From: Taiwanofungus camphoratus
Lineage: Eukaryota; Basidiomycota; Agaricomycetes; Polyporales; Taiwanofungaceae
Reading direction: 5' to 3'
DNA length: 64,000 nucleotides
NCBI GenBank assembly: GCA_003999685.1
Contig: CP021229.1
Coordinates: 868,001 to 932,000, forward strand
In this document: one piece after another, positions 1-11,088 of the stretch
Numbering within the stretch: position 1 is the stretch's first letter
Layout: the number at the start of each line of letters is the position of its first letter
The notes under the pieces: model-generated
The model's database searches: none
Told to the model about the DNA's origin: nothing
The model's input: the letters and a program-made list of their open reading frames with translations, nothing else
Made by a program: the position numbers and the translations under genes

Positions 1-373
1 AATGGGCAACTGAAATGAGAAATGCAGATTTGAGAGCACCTTCTGAGCAGTGAGGATGCAGTGGTCGAGGACTTCGTCGAAATCTTCAGAGGGAGTGGGA
101 GGCAGAGGTCGGCTCTCTTCCCTACTTGTCAGCCTGTTGTGATTTTCTAATACAGCTTGCCAAGCGTCGCTGGCTCTGGAGATGCGGGAGTGGGTGTAAT
201 GAATCAGCTCCCTCTGTTCAGCTGGGAGGAAACTGGTGGAACTATCGGCATAGAGAATGGCTCTGAGGTTGCGCTCAGCTTGATCCAAGACCTCTTCTAA
301 AGTCAGGAGAGTAGGGTCAAACGCTGTGTGATCCAGCTCTTCCTCTTGTTCGTACTTGATATCAAAAGGTCAT
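1..373. other. No gene recognised at the left edge
   Basis: I see no convincing reading frame, RNA gene or known repeat here. It abuts a solo LTR-like repeat and is probably transposon-derived filler cut by the window edge. Confidence 0.3.
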
Positions 374-1020
374 TGATAATCCGTGATGATCAGTACTAGT
401 TCTATAAGTACGCTGACCTCACCTTCTTTGAGACCGGTATGGGTCTTTAGACACTGTCTTCTTGTAACTTCTTGAACCTGGGTGGGTTCGGGTTTGTGGA
501 GTTGTATTCTAGTGTTACCGGGGGGTTCACTCTGGTAATGCTGCAGAAGCTTAGAGCGGTGTGCAGCGAAGGGTCGAGGAGGAGTGGCAGTGATGACAAG
601 CCACGTCCCTCAGTAGTCTTTAACTACAAGCCCTATGTAGTCGCGATAGTCTTTACGGGCTTCTTGTGGGTGCAAGAAGATGTGTAAAGAAAAGCGTATA
701 TTGGTACTAATGCGTAGTACACTTCGGAATGAATGAACAAAGAGAATACAACTAGGGAAACCTCCAGCGGAGGGTCCCCCCTTTATACTGCTACCGCCTA
801 CCCCCCCCCCCAGGTATAGCTAAGCAGTCCCCCAGAGACAGCATAAGATAAGAGGAGTCAGTGGCCCAAAAGTACTTAACTACCATGGCATAAGCGGGGA
901 CAGTCAGCCCATCAGTCAATCTGGGTGAGTAATGTGTGGAAGGAATACTGCGTGTCCATGGTGTGACAAACAAAGGAAAAGAAAAAACGATTAAGTCTCT
1001 AGCCCTACCCATCGGTAACA
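374..1020. repeat. Solo LTR-like repeat, family E copy 1
   Basis: The repeat begins TGATAATCCGTGATGATCAG and ends CATCGGTAACA, so it has TG...CA termini. It is flanked on both sides by the 5-bp direct repeat GTCAT (369-373 and 1021-1025), which looks like a target duplication. A second copy lies at 8277-8910 in the same orientation. It has no internal coding part, so it is best read as a solo LTR of a Ty3/Gypsy- or Copia-like element. Its 5-bp duplication sets it apart from families A to C. Confidence 0.7.
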
Positions 1021-1103
1021 GTCATGAGACAACAATGATAGTGCTTGGTGCTTAACCTTGTTAATTTTGGCAGTGAACTTTTTTTGACTAACAATCATAC
1101 AAA

Positions 1104-1462
1104 TCATAGAGTATCAAAGCTCTTGCTCTCTAATCCTGTCTCATTTTTCAGATTCTCAGCATCTTCATCAATTTCATCATTCTCAAATTCACCCATGTTT
1201 GACTCGGACTCAGGCTCTGACTCTGAGCCAATGTGAGACTCTTTGTCACTGTCTCCCCAGTCTTCTGTGTTGAATACATCCATTTGGACATCACTGTTGT
1301 TGATCTCATCCTGATATTGCTGCAACTTTATCTGTGTTGTGACTGTCTGATTCTTGCATATGATATGCCCAACACCCCCATCTGAATAGCACATGAACAC
1401 ATCTCTGTCAACAAATTTAACAGCAGAAGAAAGTGATGAGCCTCCATCAACATGAAAGTAAC
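1104..1462 (-). pseudogene. Transposon-associated ORF fragment, unassigned
   Basis: The minus strand stays open from about 1462 to 1104 and encodes an acidic protein with the segment DVFMCYSDGGVGHIICK, followed by a Ser/Glu/Asp-rich tail (SESEPESESNMGEFENDEID). The GGGVGH-type motif followed by an acidic linker is, as I recall it, common in repeat-encoded proteins of Agaricomycetes, but I cannot name the family with certainty. Repeats lie on both sides, and no start or splice structure is evident. I treat it as a relic rather than a host gene. Confidence 0.35.
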
Positions 1463-2263
1463 TCCGAGCCTATTAACATAGTAAAAAGTTCAGCTGTCTC
1501 ACCTGGTGCTTGAGTGGCCAAATTTGTGGACCTTTAGTAAGTCTGATGTTTGACCATCGGTGAACACTGGTGACTGGCCCAGTCATGTCCAGAACAGTAC
1601 TCACCTGATCAAGAACTAACTAGAATGCTCTGGACTGAGATTTTTTTCTAATTTTCACTATATTGCTGCAGTTTGTTGTGCTGCTGCATGCTTAGGGCCC
1701 CTCAATTTGTATATAAGCTCACGACTCTAACATTGTTTACACTTGTGTCAATGAGGATGGTGGTGAGTTTGTTTGACTCTTAAATTAATATGTCTTATTC
1801 CAGTTTTATAGGACTCTGTCTTCAATATAGACCATGAGGTATTGCATACAAAATATCATCTTATGTATGTCTTTGTTTAACTCATTGCTAACTTGTGAAC
1901 CTGTTGTCAGTTACATTTCTTGCTAAGCAATATCTTGATATAGAGCAATACATTGGAAGCCTTCAGCTACATTACATTTTAAAACACTATAGTTGATTAT
2001 CTTAAAAACATACCTGGGCCTGCTGCACAGAAAAGGGTTGATGATCTTTTGGTGTGGTGGAATATATATGCACACATTAGGTCAGCCTATTTTTTGTGAT
2101 GATTGCAATCAAAAGTAGTCAGTGTCAGCACACAGTGAAGAATGTTGCACATAAAAGTGACTGGTTTTAAAATTGTTTTCAGTTTGTATGTATGCTATCA
2201 AAGTAAGTACAGACGAGTGACTTATGATACAAGCTGATATCAATGACCATGAAGCCTTCAGTG
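1463..2263. other. AT-rich repeat-derived spacer
   Basis: No gene recognised. The stretch at about 2097-2205 recurs in the same orientation at about 15870-15975 (shared text such as GTCAGCACACAGTGAAGAA). The 40 bases before the family D repeat recur, inverted, beside D copy 3. It is therefore transposon sequence of unassigned family. Confidence 0.4.
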
Positions 2264-2793
2264 TGAGGGCCTGACTATGATAGAAGGTAGCGAGGACTTA
2301 AGGATGATGCATTGTCCATAAAGTGTGAAGTTGATGACATCGAGTGAATACCCTCAGGTATGAAGTGAGAGGTCACAAAATATGAGTATTGGATTGCTAG
2401 AATCTGAGTAATCAGATAACTAGTGTTCTAGTAACCAGATCGAACTTAAGATCTGACCTACAAAGTACATGGCCTTATATACGTGTTCTACCCTGTGCAC
2501 GGACCAAGACATGTGATCTAAGAAACACTATAAGTAAGCATAAGTAAGGCAATATGAGTCATCGGGCTGTATTAGCAATACATATGCATAAGACAGAATG
2601 TGAGAGCAGGGCCTGATATGAGCCAGTGTTCATGAGTAAGCAGGGCCCATCCGGGGCTCATACAGTAAGCAGTCATAAGTCAATGGACTGCATGAAGAAG
2701 CTGGACCTACCTGAGGCCTGTTCAATAAGTGAAAGGTCATGGGACTGATTTGAGGTCCAACTGATAAGATACAAGAGAAAAGAAATTATATCA
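2264..2793 (+). repeat. LTR-like repeat, family D copy 1
   Basis: It starts TGAGGGCCTGACTATGATAG and ends AAAAGAAATTATATCA, about 530 bp. The same unit occurs at 8911-13884 (same orientation, carrying nested insertions) and inverted at 14935-15346. The TG...CA ends and the neighbouring Gypsy gag/pol relics suggest an LTR, but I cannot pair two copies with one internal region. Confidence 0.55.
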
Positions 2794-5700
2794 ACTTAAG
2801 TACTGTAACTTGTGTAAATTTTAGGACACTAGAATGCTACTAAAGGTTGATGGAAACAAAAGGAAAGTGTTGATTGAACCATCACATACGCCCTCTGACC
2901 ATTGTCAATGATGGTCACTCCTCAGTCTGTATGTGGCTCTCTTTGACGTCAGCACTTTTCTTGGCAGTCATGTCCCTATGAGTGGCAGCATCAGTTGTTT
3001 CTGTAATAGCAGTTGTTCCAGATGCAGCCACCTGTTTTTCAGCTACATGGAAAGTGTGGCAAGCTGTAGAGGGCCCAGCTTTAGCATATATGGCTATCTT
3101 TTTTCATTTCACAGATGGCTCTGGTCCTCTCTGGTCATCTCCATCAGCCACAATGAGTCTCTCTTCATCTTCTGACCTGAAAATCTGCATGCTTGCACAC
3201 TTCCTCTTACACTTTTCCTTGTGCTCAGTCTGTCATTTTGCTATCTCATCCTCCTGCTTTCTCATCTGTTGCACCACACCCCACAGCAACACTTGGATAA
3301 GCTCCTTCTGGTTTTCTGAATACCCAGGACTCTCCTCCTCCTTATCAGGATGAGGAGCAAGAGGTCAGTAGTGATAGGTTGCCCATGAGTGATGATTTCT
3401 CCAGTAACTGCATTGTACTTCAAAAACTGATAGATACAAGCTCTGTCACAGGCCCACACCTTCTGAAATTTTTTATATTTCTCTGGAATAGGGGTGGATG
3501 TTTTATTGAAGAGATGGTCTCAAAGATTTCAGTCAAACTTGGAATAGAGATGGAGCTGGGCCACAGTGAACAGATGACTGGTGTCATAGATGGGGTTGTG
3601 CAGAATTACATCCAGATTAGAGAGATGATGAAAATATGTGTGAGAAGCCATGCAAGGGGAATGGTGTGAGATTTCACTTGAGATAGAAGAAAGACAATGG
3701 TAGGGGTGTGTCACCATAGTGATGTAGTGCTGAAAAGGTTGAGTTTTAATAAACAGATCTGAGCCTCAAATTTTGAGGCCTCCCAAAAATATTTGGAAAT
3801 CATCAGGCATATCATCATTATCCTCTGTAAGCTGCAAAATTTCCTCTATGTCTAATACTTCAAGATAGGATCAGAGGGCATCAAGATGCTGAATTGATAA
3901 GTAAGGCACCCAAGTCTTGTCCCCTGATTTTCAAACTGACTCAAAAATTGCATCAGTGCCTGATCCTCAGTGAGAGATTATCTGGTTGATAGCCCATTCC
4001 TCATCATGGTCCTCTAATTACGCTATCTGGTTATCCAGTCATTCTGGAAAAAGCCTATGATCATTTGGTTCATGAACATGGAGAAGGAATGCATGGAAAA
4101 CATTGTGTATCCCTCATCTCTTAAGACTAGATGGTAGGTTTATGTGAAATGAACTGTTTTCGTAGTCCTGAGTGATAAGGTAAGGACCTATATACTTAGG
4201 AATCAATTTTCAGGCTAATCCTTTAGATAGGGTCATATTTTTGATTGAAACATACACCAAATCACTATTAGCAAACAGAGCAGCTTGGAAATAATGATTG
4301 GCATCCCATGTCTGTTTGACATGGACCGTAATTATACTGTCATGGACTGATGTGCTTGCATATTTTACCTTCTGTGCATAAGCACATACTCTCAGATATT
4401 CATTGACACCTGGGTTGTCTCAGATTATTGACCTTGACATATGTCCTGTATTGAGGAAGAAGGGGGCATATCCAGTACTATCAGAATGAGCCAAGTTTAT
4501 GGCAAATTTGATTGCAGGCAGACAAGCCACCTAGTCCTTTTGAGCAGACTGTACATATGCTCTGTCTGAGCATTTGTGTAATAGTATGATTTGCCTGTTC
4601 TGTGGAACCATCAGATTCAGGGTGATAAGCACTCAACATTCTAAGCTCAACACTCATCAATCAGTGAAGGTGAGTCCAGAACTGACTCATAAAAAGAACA
4701 TTGTGATCACTTACTATGGCTTTGGGCATGCCGTGATGTTTGCAAACTTCTGCAAACACCAATTCCACCACATTGCATGCATTATAGTTGGTACAGTGAT
4801 AGGTCTGATACTTCTCTGCACCCCAAAAGCAGTCATTTTTGGTTTTCTATGCACTTCTAGGCTACTCTACAGATCATCAGGACAAAGACCCACTGTTCAT
4901 GCATCATAATGCTGATAAGACTGGGGAGTTTGAAGCCTTTAGTGGTTTGTATCCAGGGGGAGTTCAAAGCCTTCAGTGGTTTTTACCCACCCACTTAACA
5001 AGTGTTAGATTTGACCAGCACTATAGCTTAATGGTCTCAAGCATTGAAAGGCCAGTTGAGAGGATGCAGGTTCAAATCCTGCTAGTGTTACCCTTTTCTT
5101 GGTTCAGCCATTGTCTGTGCTCATCAGCATGCACTCAACAGCAGAATGCCCTTTGCTACTTGAGGTGCAGTGAGAGTGGTTGTTTCTAGTCTCATTGATT
5201 ATCCCTGCAGACTCAGGAATGGTGAGCTGTTCCACTCCAGCATATGTTCTGGATAGCTGTGCATCCTCTCTGGCTTTGGATGTCCCTCTTTCAGCTGCAG
5301 TGTGCAAGTGGGTTCAAATGGTGAATGCCTTCAGCCCTGTAAATACAGATATGGAGATGGAAGAGGAATCAAGCCACATCACAACAGTTTCATTGTCATT
5401 GTACATAGCATATTTGGACACTGCATGCACTATCTCTGGGCTGTTGTTTACACAGATACAGGACAGGGCATCAGCCAGTACAGTTTCCACACCAGGTACA
5501 TACTCAATATCAAAATTGAACTTGAAAATATGTTCCAACCAATGTGCCTGCTGCTTTGATAGGTTTTTCTGGTTAAGCAGATGGATCAGACCCTTATGGT
5601 CTGTTAACCATGTGAAATGACATTCCAGAAGAATGTCCCAGTGTCATCTCATGGCTTCTACTCCTGCTAACATTTCTATTTCATGTACAGGATAATTGGA

Positions 5701-5862
5701 CTGGGCCAATGTCAATTTGGCAGAGAAGAAGGGTGCTACATGAGCAGTTTTGAAGCCATCTCCTTGTGAGATGACTCCTGCTATACCACCCATTGAACTG
5801 TCAGTCACCAACCAGATTTTAGATGCATCTGGGACATAACACAGCAGCATGTTGATACAACC
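2794..5862 (-). mobile_element. Ty3/Gypsy chromovirus pol relic (RNase H, integrase, chromodomain)
   Basis: Reading the minus strand from high to low coordinates, the parts appear in chromovirus order. RNase H (about 5850-5310) has ...WLVTDSSMGGIAGVIS and FDIEYVPGVETVLADALS. The integrase and its C-terminal part follow (about 5000-4050), with the characteristic RGIHNVFHAFLLHVHEPND. A chromodomain-like end (about 4030-3780) has EEWAINQII and TWVPYLSIQHLDAL. The reverse transcriptase side is interrupted by the family C repeat at 5863. The element is clearly broken, with many lesions, and I treat it as an old fossil. A scrap of the same family lies at 44505-44812. No gag is attached here; the gag-like relic at 13.9-14.9 kb may belong to the same family. 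Confidence 0.8.
5017..5089 (+). tRNA. tRNA-like sequence, probably a pseudogene or SINE head
   Basis: The 73 nt fit the tRNA cloverleaf numbering without gaps. The acceptor stem is AGCACTA with TAGTGTT (one G-U pair). The D stem is GCTT/AAGC around a GG-containing loop. The T arm is perfect, GCAGG/CCTGC around TTCAAAT. The variable loop is 5 nt, and CCCTTTTCTT follows as a possible pol III terminator. The anticodon arm is weak: TTGAA/TTGAG has one mismatch, and its loop AGGCCAG lacks the near-universal U33. GCC (Gly) would occupy the anticodon position. It sits inside the Gypsy relic, so an inserted tRNA pseudogene or retroposon head is more likely than a working gene. Confidence 0.5.
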
Positions 5863-6600
5863 TAGGGAGTCCTGATGAAGGGATGAACCTAGGAAGTAGG
5901 TCCGATGTGTTCAAAGATAGAAGAGCTAGAGTGGTGTGGTATCTATGAGGGATATCAGAGGAAAGGGTGAGCAAACAGACATAACAGAGAAACCACCTAG
6001 ACCACAGTCAGGGTCCTGGAAGTCTAAGGTGTGCAGAGGAGTAAGGGGCCAATGAGTCCTGCATGACAGGATCTTATGCTGAAGTGCGGATAGTCCCAAA
6101 GAGGTAAGAACATAGTCTTCTAGTCCAGTGGCAGTGAGCTGGTAGAATACCAGCCAGGTGCAAAGGAGTCAAAGGAAACTGAGGGCAAACCGATGATAAA
6201 CCAAAAGCTGAAGGATAACTGAGAACCAATACAATCAGAAGAGAAGATGCTGCTGGGGGATACTGGCATAGGAATGGGGTGTGGAGCTGGTGTAGGCAAT
6301 AACTGATAGACTGAACTATATGCAATGCATGCCTATAGGGTATAACGAGGGCAGAGGCACACCAAATGAGGGGGAGGAGAGGTGGTGGATACTCAGACCA
6401 AAGTTACTCCAACTTCAGAAATGTAGGATGTAAGGGAACGTAGGACTGCTGTGATGTGTGATGTAGTATTGACTGCTGGCTGATAATATGCGTAGAAACG
6501 ATAGAGGGGAACCTTGTCAGACTGTTAGAAAGCCTTAGAGCAGGGGAAACCCAAATCTGAACTTTGGGGACAAGTCTGTAGATTCTCTGAAACAAGACAG
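5863..6600 (+). repeat. LTR-like repeat, family C copy 1 (partial)
   Basis: It begins TGATACAACCTAGGGAGTCC right after ATGT and matches the copy at 62733 onward for about 740 bp. It is interrupted at 6601 by the start of a family A repeat. It carries the block shared by families A and C, TCCTGCATGACAGGA, at about 6057-6071. The insertion interrupts the Gypsy pol relic. Confidence 0.7.
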
Positions 6601-6718
6601 TGATACAATCTAGGAAACCCTGGGATCTAGGGAGTGCTCCATAACATGGCTAAGAAGCAGTGGGTTGAACTGTAGAGATGTGAAAAGGAGAGCCACAACC
6701 TGTATGGTACTGGTGATA
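6601..6718 (+). repeat. Family A repeat fragment (A6), start of unit only
   Basis: It begins TGATACAATCTAGG and continues with CTAGGGAGTGCTCC and a GGCTAAGAAGCAGTG stretch, as in the full A copies. Only about 120 bp of the 1.7-kb unit is recognisable before the sequence diverges. The next 280 bases, to about 7002, hold nothing I recognise. Confidence 0.6.
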
Positions 6719-7002
6719 GGTCTGGTATGATTCCATGCCCCAAATTTGTGTATTTTTGGTCTTCCACCCCTTTCTCGGAATGTACTGCTGAGTTTTGGAG
6801 GTCTGAATGTTGTAACAAGGACTGAGGACTCTATTTCATCACTAGGAAGTGCCCTAACTCAGTGGATAGGTGCAATACATGTGTCTACTCACACCTTGGC
6901 CATTTGGCCTTCCTATTTGGGAAGAACAATGGGATTTCTGATGATGGAAGGTCTGCCTGACACTTCAGAAGCCCTGTTGTAGAGAAGTGGTCCCTCACGC
7001 TC

Positions 7003-8276
7003 TAGAATGCATGCCAGCAGCATCCCCTAGCATCCTCCTGACCTCTGACGAGTCTGGGCCTTTGGTTGAGAACAACTGAGTAAAGACACTTCGGTTTTCG
7101 GTCTTCGATCCTTGGTTCTGGTTCTCAGTTCCTCAGTCCGGAGTCCCGGCCTCTTGTTCATGATGTCCATATGATCCCTTGGTATTGTCTAGGCCCCCTA
7201 TGCATCGGCTTGACAGTTCAGCACTCCTAGGTCCCTGTCCCTCTCAAAGTCTGGTTAGATAGCCCATCTCCCATATGATGATCTCTAGATAAGCATCCCC
7301 CACCCTGTACCATTCTCCAGTAACCTTTCTACCGCATTCAGAGTTTCTGTTTCATGTCCTACTTCAGTTTAGTTTCCCATATAGTACACTGATCAGATCC
7401 TAGATTTTATGATTTTCAGTTTGTTTTCAGTTTGTTTGGTTTTATTTTGCATAAGATACTTTGACACCACGGACCCCTTATGTAGTCTCCTGTACCTACC
7501 AGATGGCAGAGAAGATACATGCTCCTGTCTTGCCTCAAAGAATCTACAGACTTGTCCCCCAGAGTTCAGATTTGGGCTTCCCCTGCTCTAAGGCTTCCCA
7601 ACAGTCTGACAAGGTTCTCCTCCATCATATCTACACATATCGTCAGCCAGCAGTCATATTATATCATATATCACAGCAGTTCTACATCCTCTACATCCTA
7701 CATTCCTGAAGTTGGAGTAACTTTGGTCTGAGTATCCAGCCCCCCTCCTCCTCCTCATCTGGCATGCCTCCACCCTCATTATACCCCATAGGCATGTGTT
7801 GCATACAGTTCAGTCCATCAGCCATTGCCTACACCAGTTCTATGTCCTATTCCTATGCCAGTATCTCTCAGCAGTATCCCCTCTCCTGATTACATCAGTT
7901 TTTGGTTTGTCCTTCAGTTCTTGGTTTACCATCAGTTCGCTTTCAGTTTCCTTCGACTCCTTTGCACCTGGCCAGCATTCTACCAGCCCACTGCCATTGG
8001 ATTAGAAGATCACATTCCTATCTCCCTGGGACTGTCCGCACCTCAGCATAAGATTCTGTCACGCAGAACTCATTGGCCCCATACTTCTCTGTACACACTA
8101 GACTTTTAGGACCCTGACTGTGGTCTAGGTAGTTTCTCTGTCATGTCCACTCCCTTACCTTTTCCTCTGGTATCTCCCATAGATACCACACTGCTCCAGC
8201 TCTCCCTTCTCATTAGGACATGTCAGACCTACCCCCTAGGTTCATCTCTCCATTTAGAACTCCCTAGATTGTATCA
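7003..8276 (-). repeat. LTR-like repeat, family C copy 2
   Basis: This is the reverse orientation of the 62733 copy; the text from GCATGCCAGCAGCATCCCC at the left matches the window's last bases inverted. It ends CTAGATTGTATCA at 8276, followed by CCGT. The interrupted family E repeat reads ...AATCCGTGATGATCAG in its intact copy, so CCGT is the target site, with CG at its centre. The left border is approximate. Confidence 0.7.
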
Positions 8277-8910
8277 CCGTGGTGGTCAGTACTAGTTCTA
8301 TGAGTACGCTGACTTCGCCTTTTTTGAGACCAAAATGGATCTTTAGGCACTGTCTTCTTGTTGCTTCTTGAATCTGGACAGGTTCAGGTTTATGGAGTTG
8401 TATTCTAGTGTTACCGGAGGGTTCACCCTAGTAATGCTGCAGAAGCTTAGTGCGGTGTGCAGCAAAGGGATGAGGAGGAATGATGGTGATAATGAGTCAT
8501 GATCCTCAGTAGTCTTCAACTACAAGCCCTATGTAGTTGCAATAGTCTTTATAGGCTTCTTGCAAATGCGAGAAGATGTGTAAAGAAAAGCATGTATTGG
8601 TACTAAGTACATAGTACACTTTGGAACAGATGAACAAAGAGGATACAACTGAGGAAACCTCCAGCAGAAGGTCCCCCTTTATACTCCTACTGCTGACCCC
8701 CAGGTATAGCTAAGTGGTCCCCCAGAGACAGCATAAGACAAGAAAAGTCAGTGGCCCAAAAGTATGTAACTACCATGGGGTAAGCAGGGACGGTCAGCCC
8801 ATCGGTCAGTCTGGGTGAGTAATATGTGAAAAGGGTGCTGCATGTCCATGGTGTGATGAACAAAGGAAAAGAAAACATGATTAAGTCCCTAGTCCTATCC
8901 ATTGGTAACA
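8277..8910. repeat. LTR-like repeat, family E copy 2
   Basis: It matches family E copy 1 (374-1020) from the GTCAGTACTAGTTC text through to CCATTGGTAACA. Its first bases are cut off by the family C insertion on the left, and it abuts family D at about 8911. It has no coding capacity. Confidence 0.65.
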
Positions 8911-9106
8911 AGGGCCTGACTATGATAGAAGGTAGCAAGGACTTAAGAACAATGCATTGTCCAAATAGCATGAAGTCGATAGACGTCAAGTGAGTACCTC
9001 AGGTATGAAGTGAGAGGTCACAAGATACAAGTATTGGATTGCTAGAATCCTAGTAACCAGATCAAACTTAAAATCCAACCTACAAAGTACAGGGCCTTAT
9101 ATATGT

Positions 9107-10837
9107 TGATATGACCTAGGGGACCCTGGTATCTAGGGAGTGCTCTGAAACGTGGCTAAGAGGTAGTGTGTGAACTATGGAGATGTGAGGGGAGGAGCTA
9201 CAACCTGTATGATACTGGGAAACTTGTATGTCTTATTTTTGTAAGCGAGGGAGTAAGGGGCCAAGGGTCCTGCGTGACAGGATCTTGTTTCTAGGTGCTA
9301 GACGATCCCTAAGGCCTTACGAGGCCCTTCAAAGTGCGCGAAGTCCTTTGAAGTTCTGCGAAGTCCTTCGAATTTTTAGCTAAAGCGCACGAGCTGACTT
9401 CGTAGGCTGTGTGGAGTTAGGGAGCAATAAGCCAATAGAATATAGCTTCAACTAATCGACAAAGGGTACGAGACTACTGCGAAGTCTTTAACTAGAGTTA
9501 GCTAAAGGGCATAATGCTTTGAAGCTTGTTAGAGCAAGGTGTGCGAGATTTGACTAGTGTAGAAGACCTGTAGAAAAGGTCGGATGGTTCAGGGAGTCAA
9601 TACTTGGAATAGGGATGGGAGGACGAGATCGCTGGAAGTGCCAAAGTGTCTGTTGACTTCGAGGTGTAGGTCGGGGAGTTCGAGGGCATAGGGGGATGTA
9701 CCATGACCTGAAATGAAGGCTATAGGAGAGTCGTAATGCTATTCGTGGGACATAGGGATGACGCAACGTGAGCCTTTGGATATAACTAAGGCAGAGGCCC
9801 ACCGGATGGGTGCTATAAGATGTACTGAAGAGTGCAAAGTCACATCGACTTTATGGATTGTGGTGTGCAGTTTGAGAGTGTAGATGTAGTTTAGAGATAC
9901 TGAGACGGAGCTAGGGTGGAGACTTAGGGGCTTAGGACCATTTCTAAGGTGGTACTCGTGGCACTTTTCTGAGATCGGAGCTACAGGGGAACTTGTATTC
10001 CAAAGGGAGAAGCATGCACTGAGGGGTCTCTCTTGTACATGGTAAACTACCTCTGACTAAATAGGGGAAAGTGAGGTGAACTATTCTTGTGCGAAGTGAT
10101 CCTTACAAGTCCAAAAAGTATACTAAAGTGCATGGGCTCTGAAGTGAACATGAGGAGGATAGGAACTAAATAGGAACTGAAATAGGGGAACTACGTATGG
10201 TAGAAAGGTGACCAAGTCCATCCATGCAGGCGGGATGACTATCTGAGAGCGGCCATACACCGTGATCAACTGTCTTAGTGGGCTAAGAGCATACAAAGTT
10301 TCTAGCAGCGGGACTTGGCCTAATTGGGGTAGAAGATGCCCTAAATGGGTGGAGGATCATATAGATGTACCATAGAAGGACCTTATGGCATAGGATCGAG
10401 ACCCAGGGGGTGCGCAAGGCTTCCTAAGTCCAGCCTTCAGAACTTCGGACCGCTTCAGAGCCTATCAGAGGTGCCTGCAGTCACAAGAGATTGGAGAGAC
10501 TTAACTAAGCCTTCTTAGCTAAACCCGGGATGAGTGACGTAGTAGCTGGGGCCTGAACCCAATAGAACAATGTGGGAGGGCTGGCAGTGTCCGATAGTGG
10601 ACTTAGCAGGAGTTAGGGACTTCGTGGCTAGCTTTCGAAACTTTGTAGCATCTTGTGTGACTTCGCGGGACTTCGTAGAGTGTTAGAAGGGTTTAGGAGG
10701 CAAAGGAGGTGTTAGGAACATCATAGGGACCTATCCCATCTGTCGTAGGCTGTAGAGGGGTCATAGGCTGGTCTGTGAGGGGATTAGAAAGCTCCTAAAA
10801 TCGCAATTCGGAGCCCAGGAGGCTACAGGACTCATCA
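9107..10837 (+). repeat. LTR-like repeat, family A copy 1 (1,731 bp)
   Basis: The unit runs from TGATATGACCTAGGGGACCC to CTACAGGACTCATCA. It lies inside family D: the intact D text is CCTTATATACGTGTTCTAC, and here ATGT precedes and ACGT follows the insert. That gives a 4-bp target duplication ACGT with one decayed base on the left. No ORF over 100 residues looks real. TG...CA ends and the lack of terminal inverted repeats beyond TGAT/ATCA favour a solo LTR. Confidence 0.75.
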
Positions 10838-11088
10838 ACGTATTCTACTCTGTGCATGGACCATGGCGTGTGATCTAAGAAGCAGCATAAGTACACATAA
10901 GTAAGGCGATATGAGTCATCAGGCTGTATTAGCAATACATATGTGTGAGACAGAATGTGTGAGTGGGGCCCAATATAAGTCAGTGTCCATGAGTAAGCGG
11001 GGCCCATACAGTAAGCAGCCATGAGTCAATGGACTGCGTAAAGAAGCTGGACCTACTCAAGGCCCATCTGATAAGTGAAAGGTCACGG

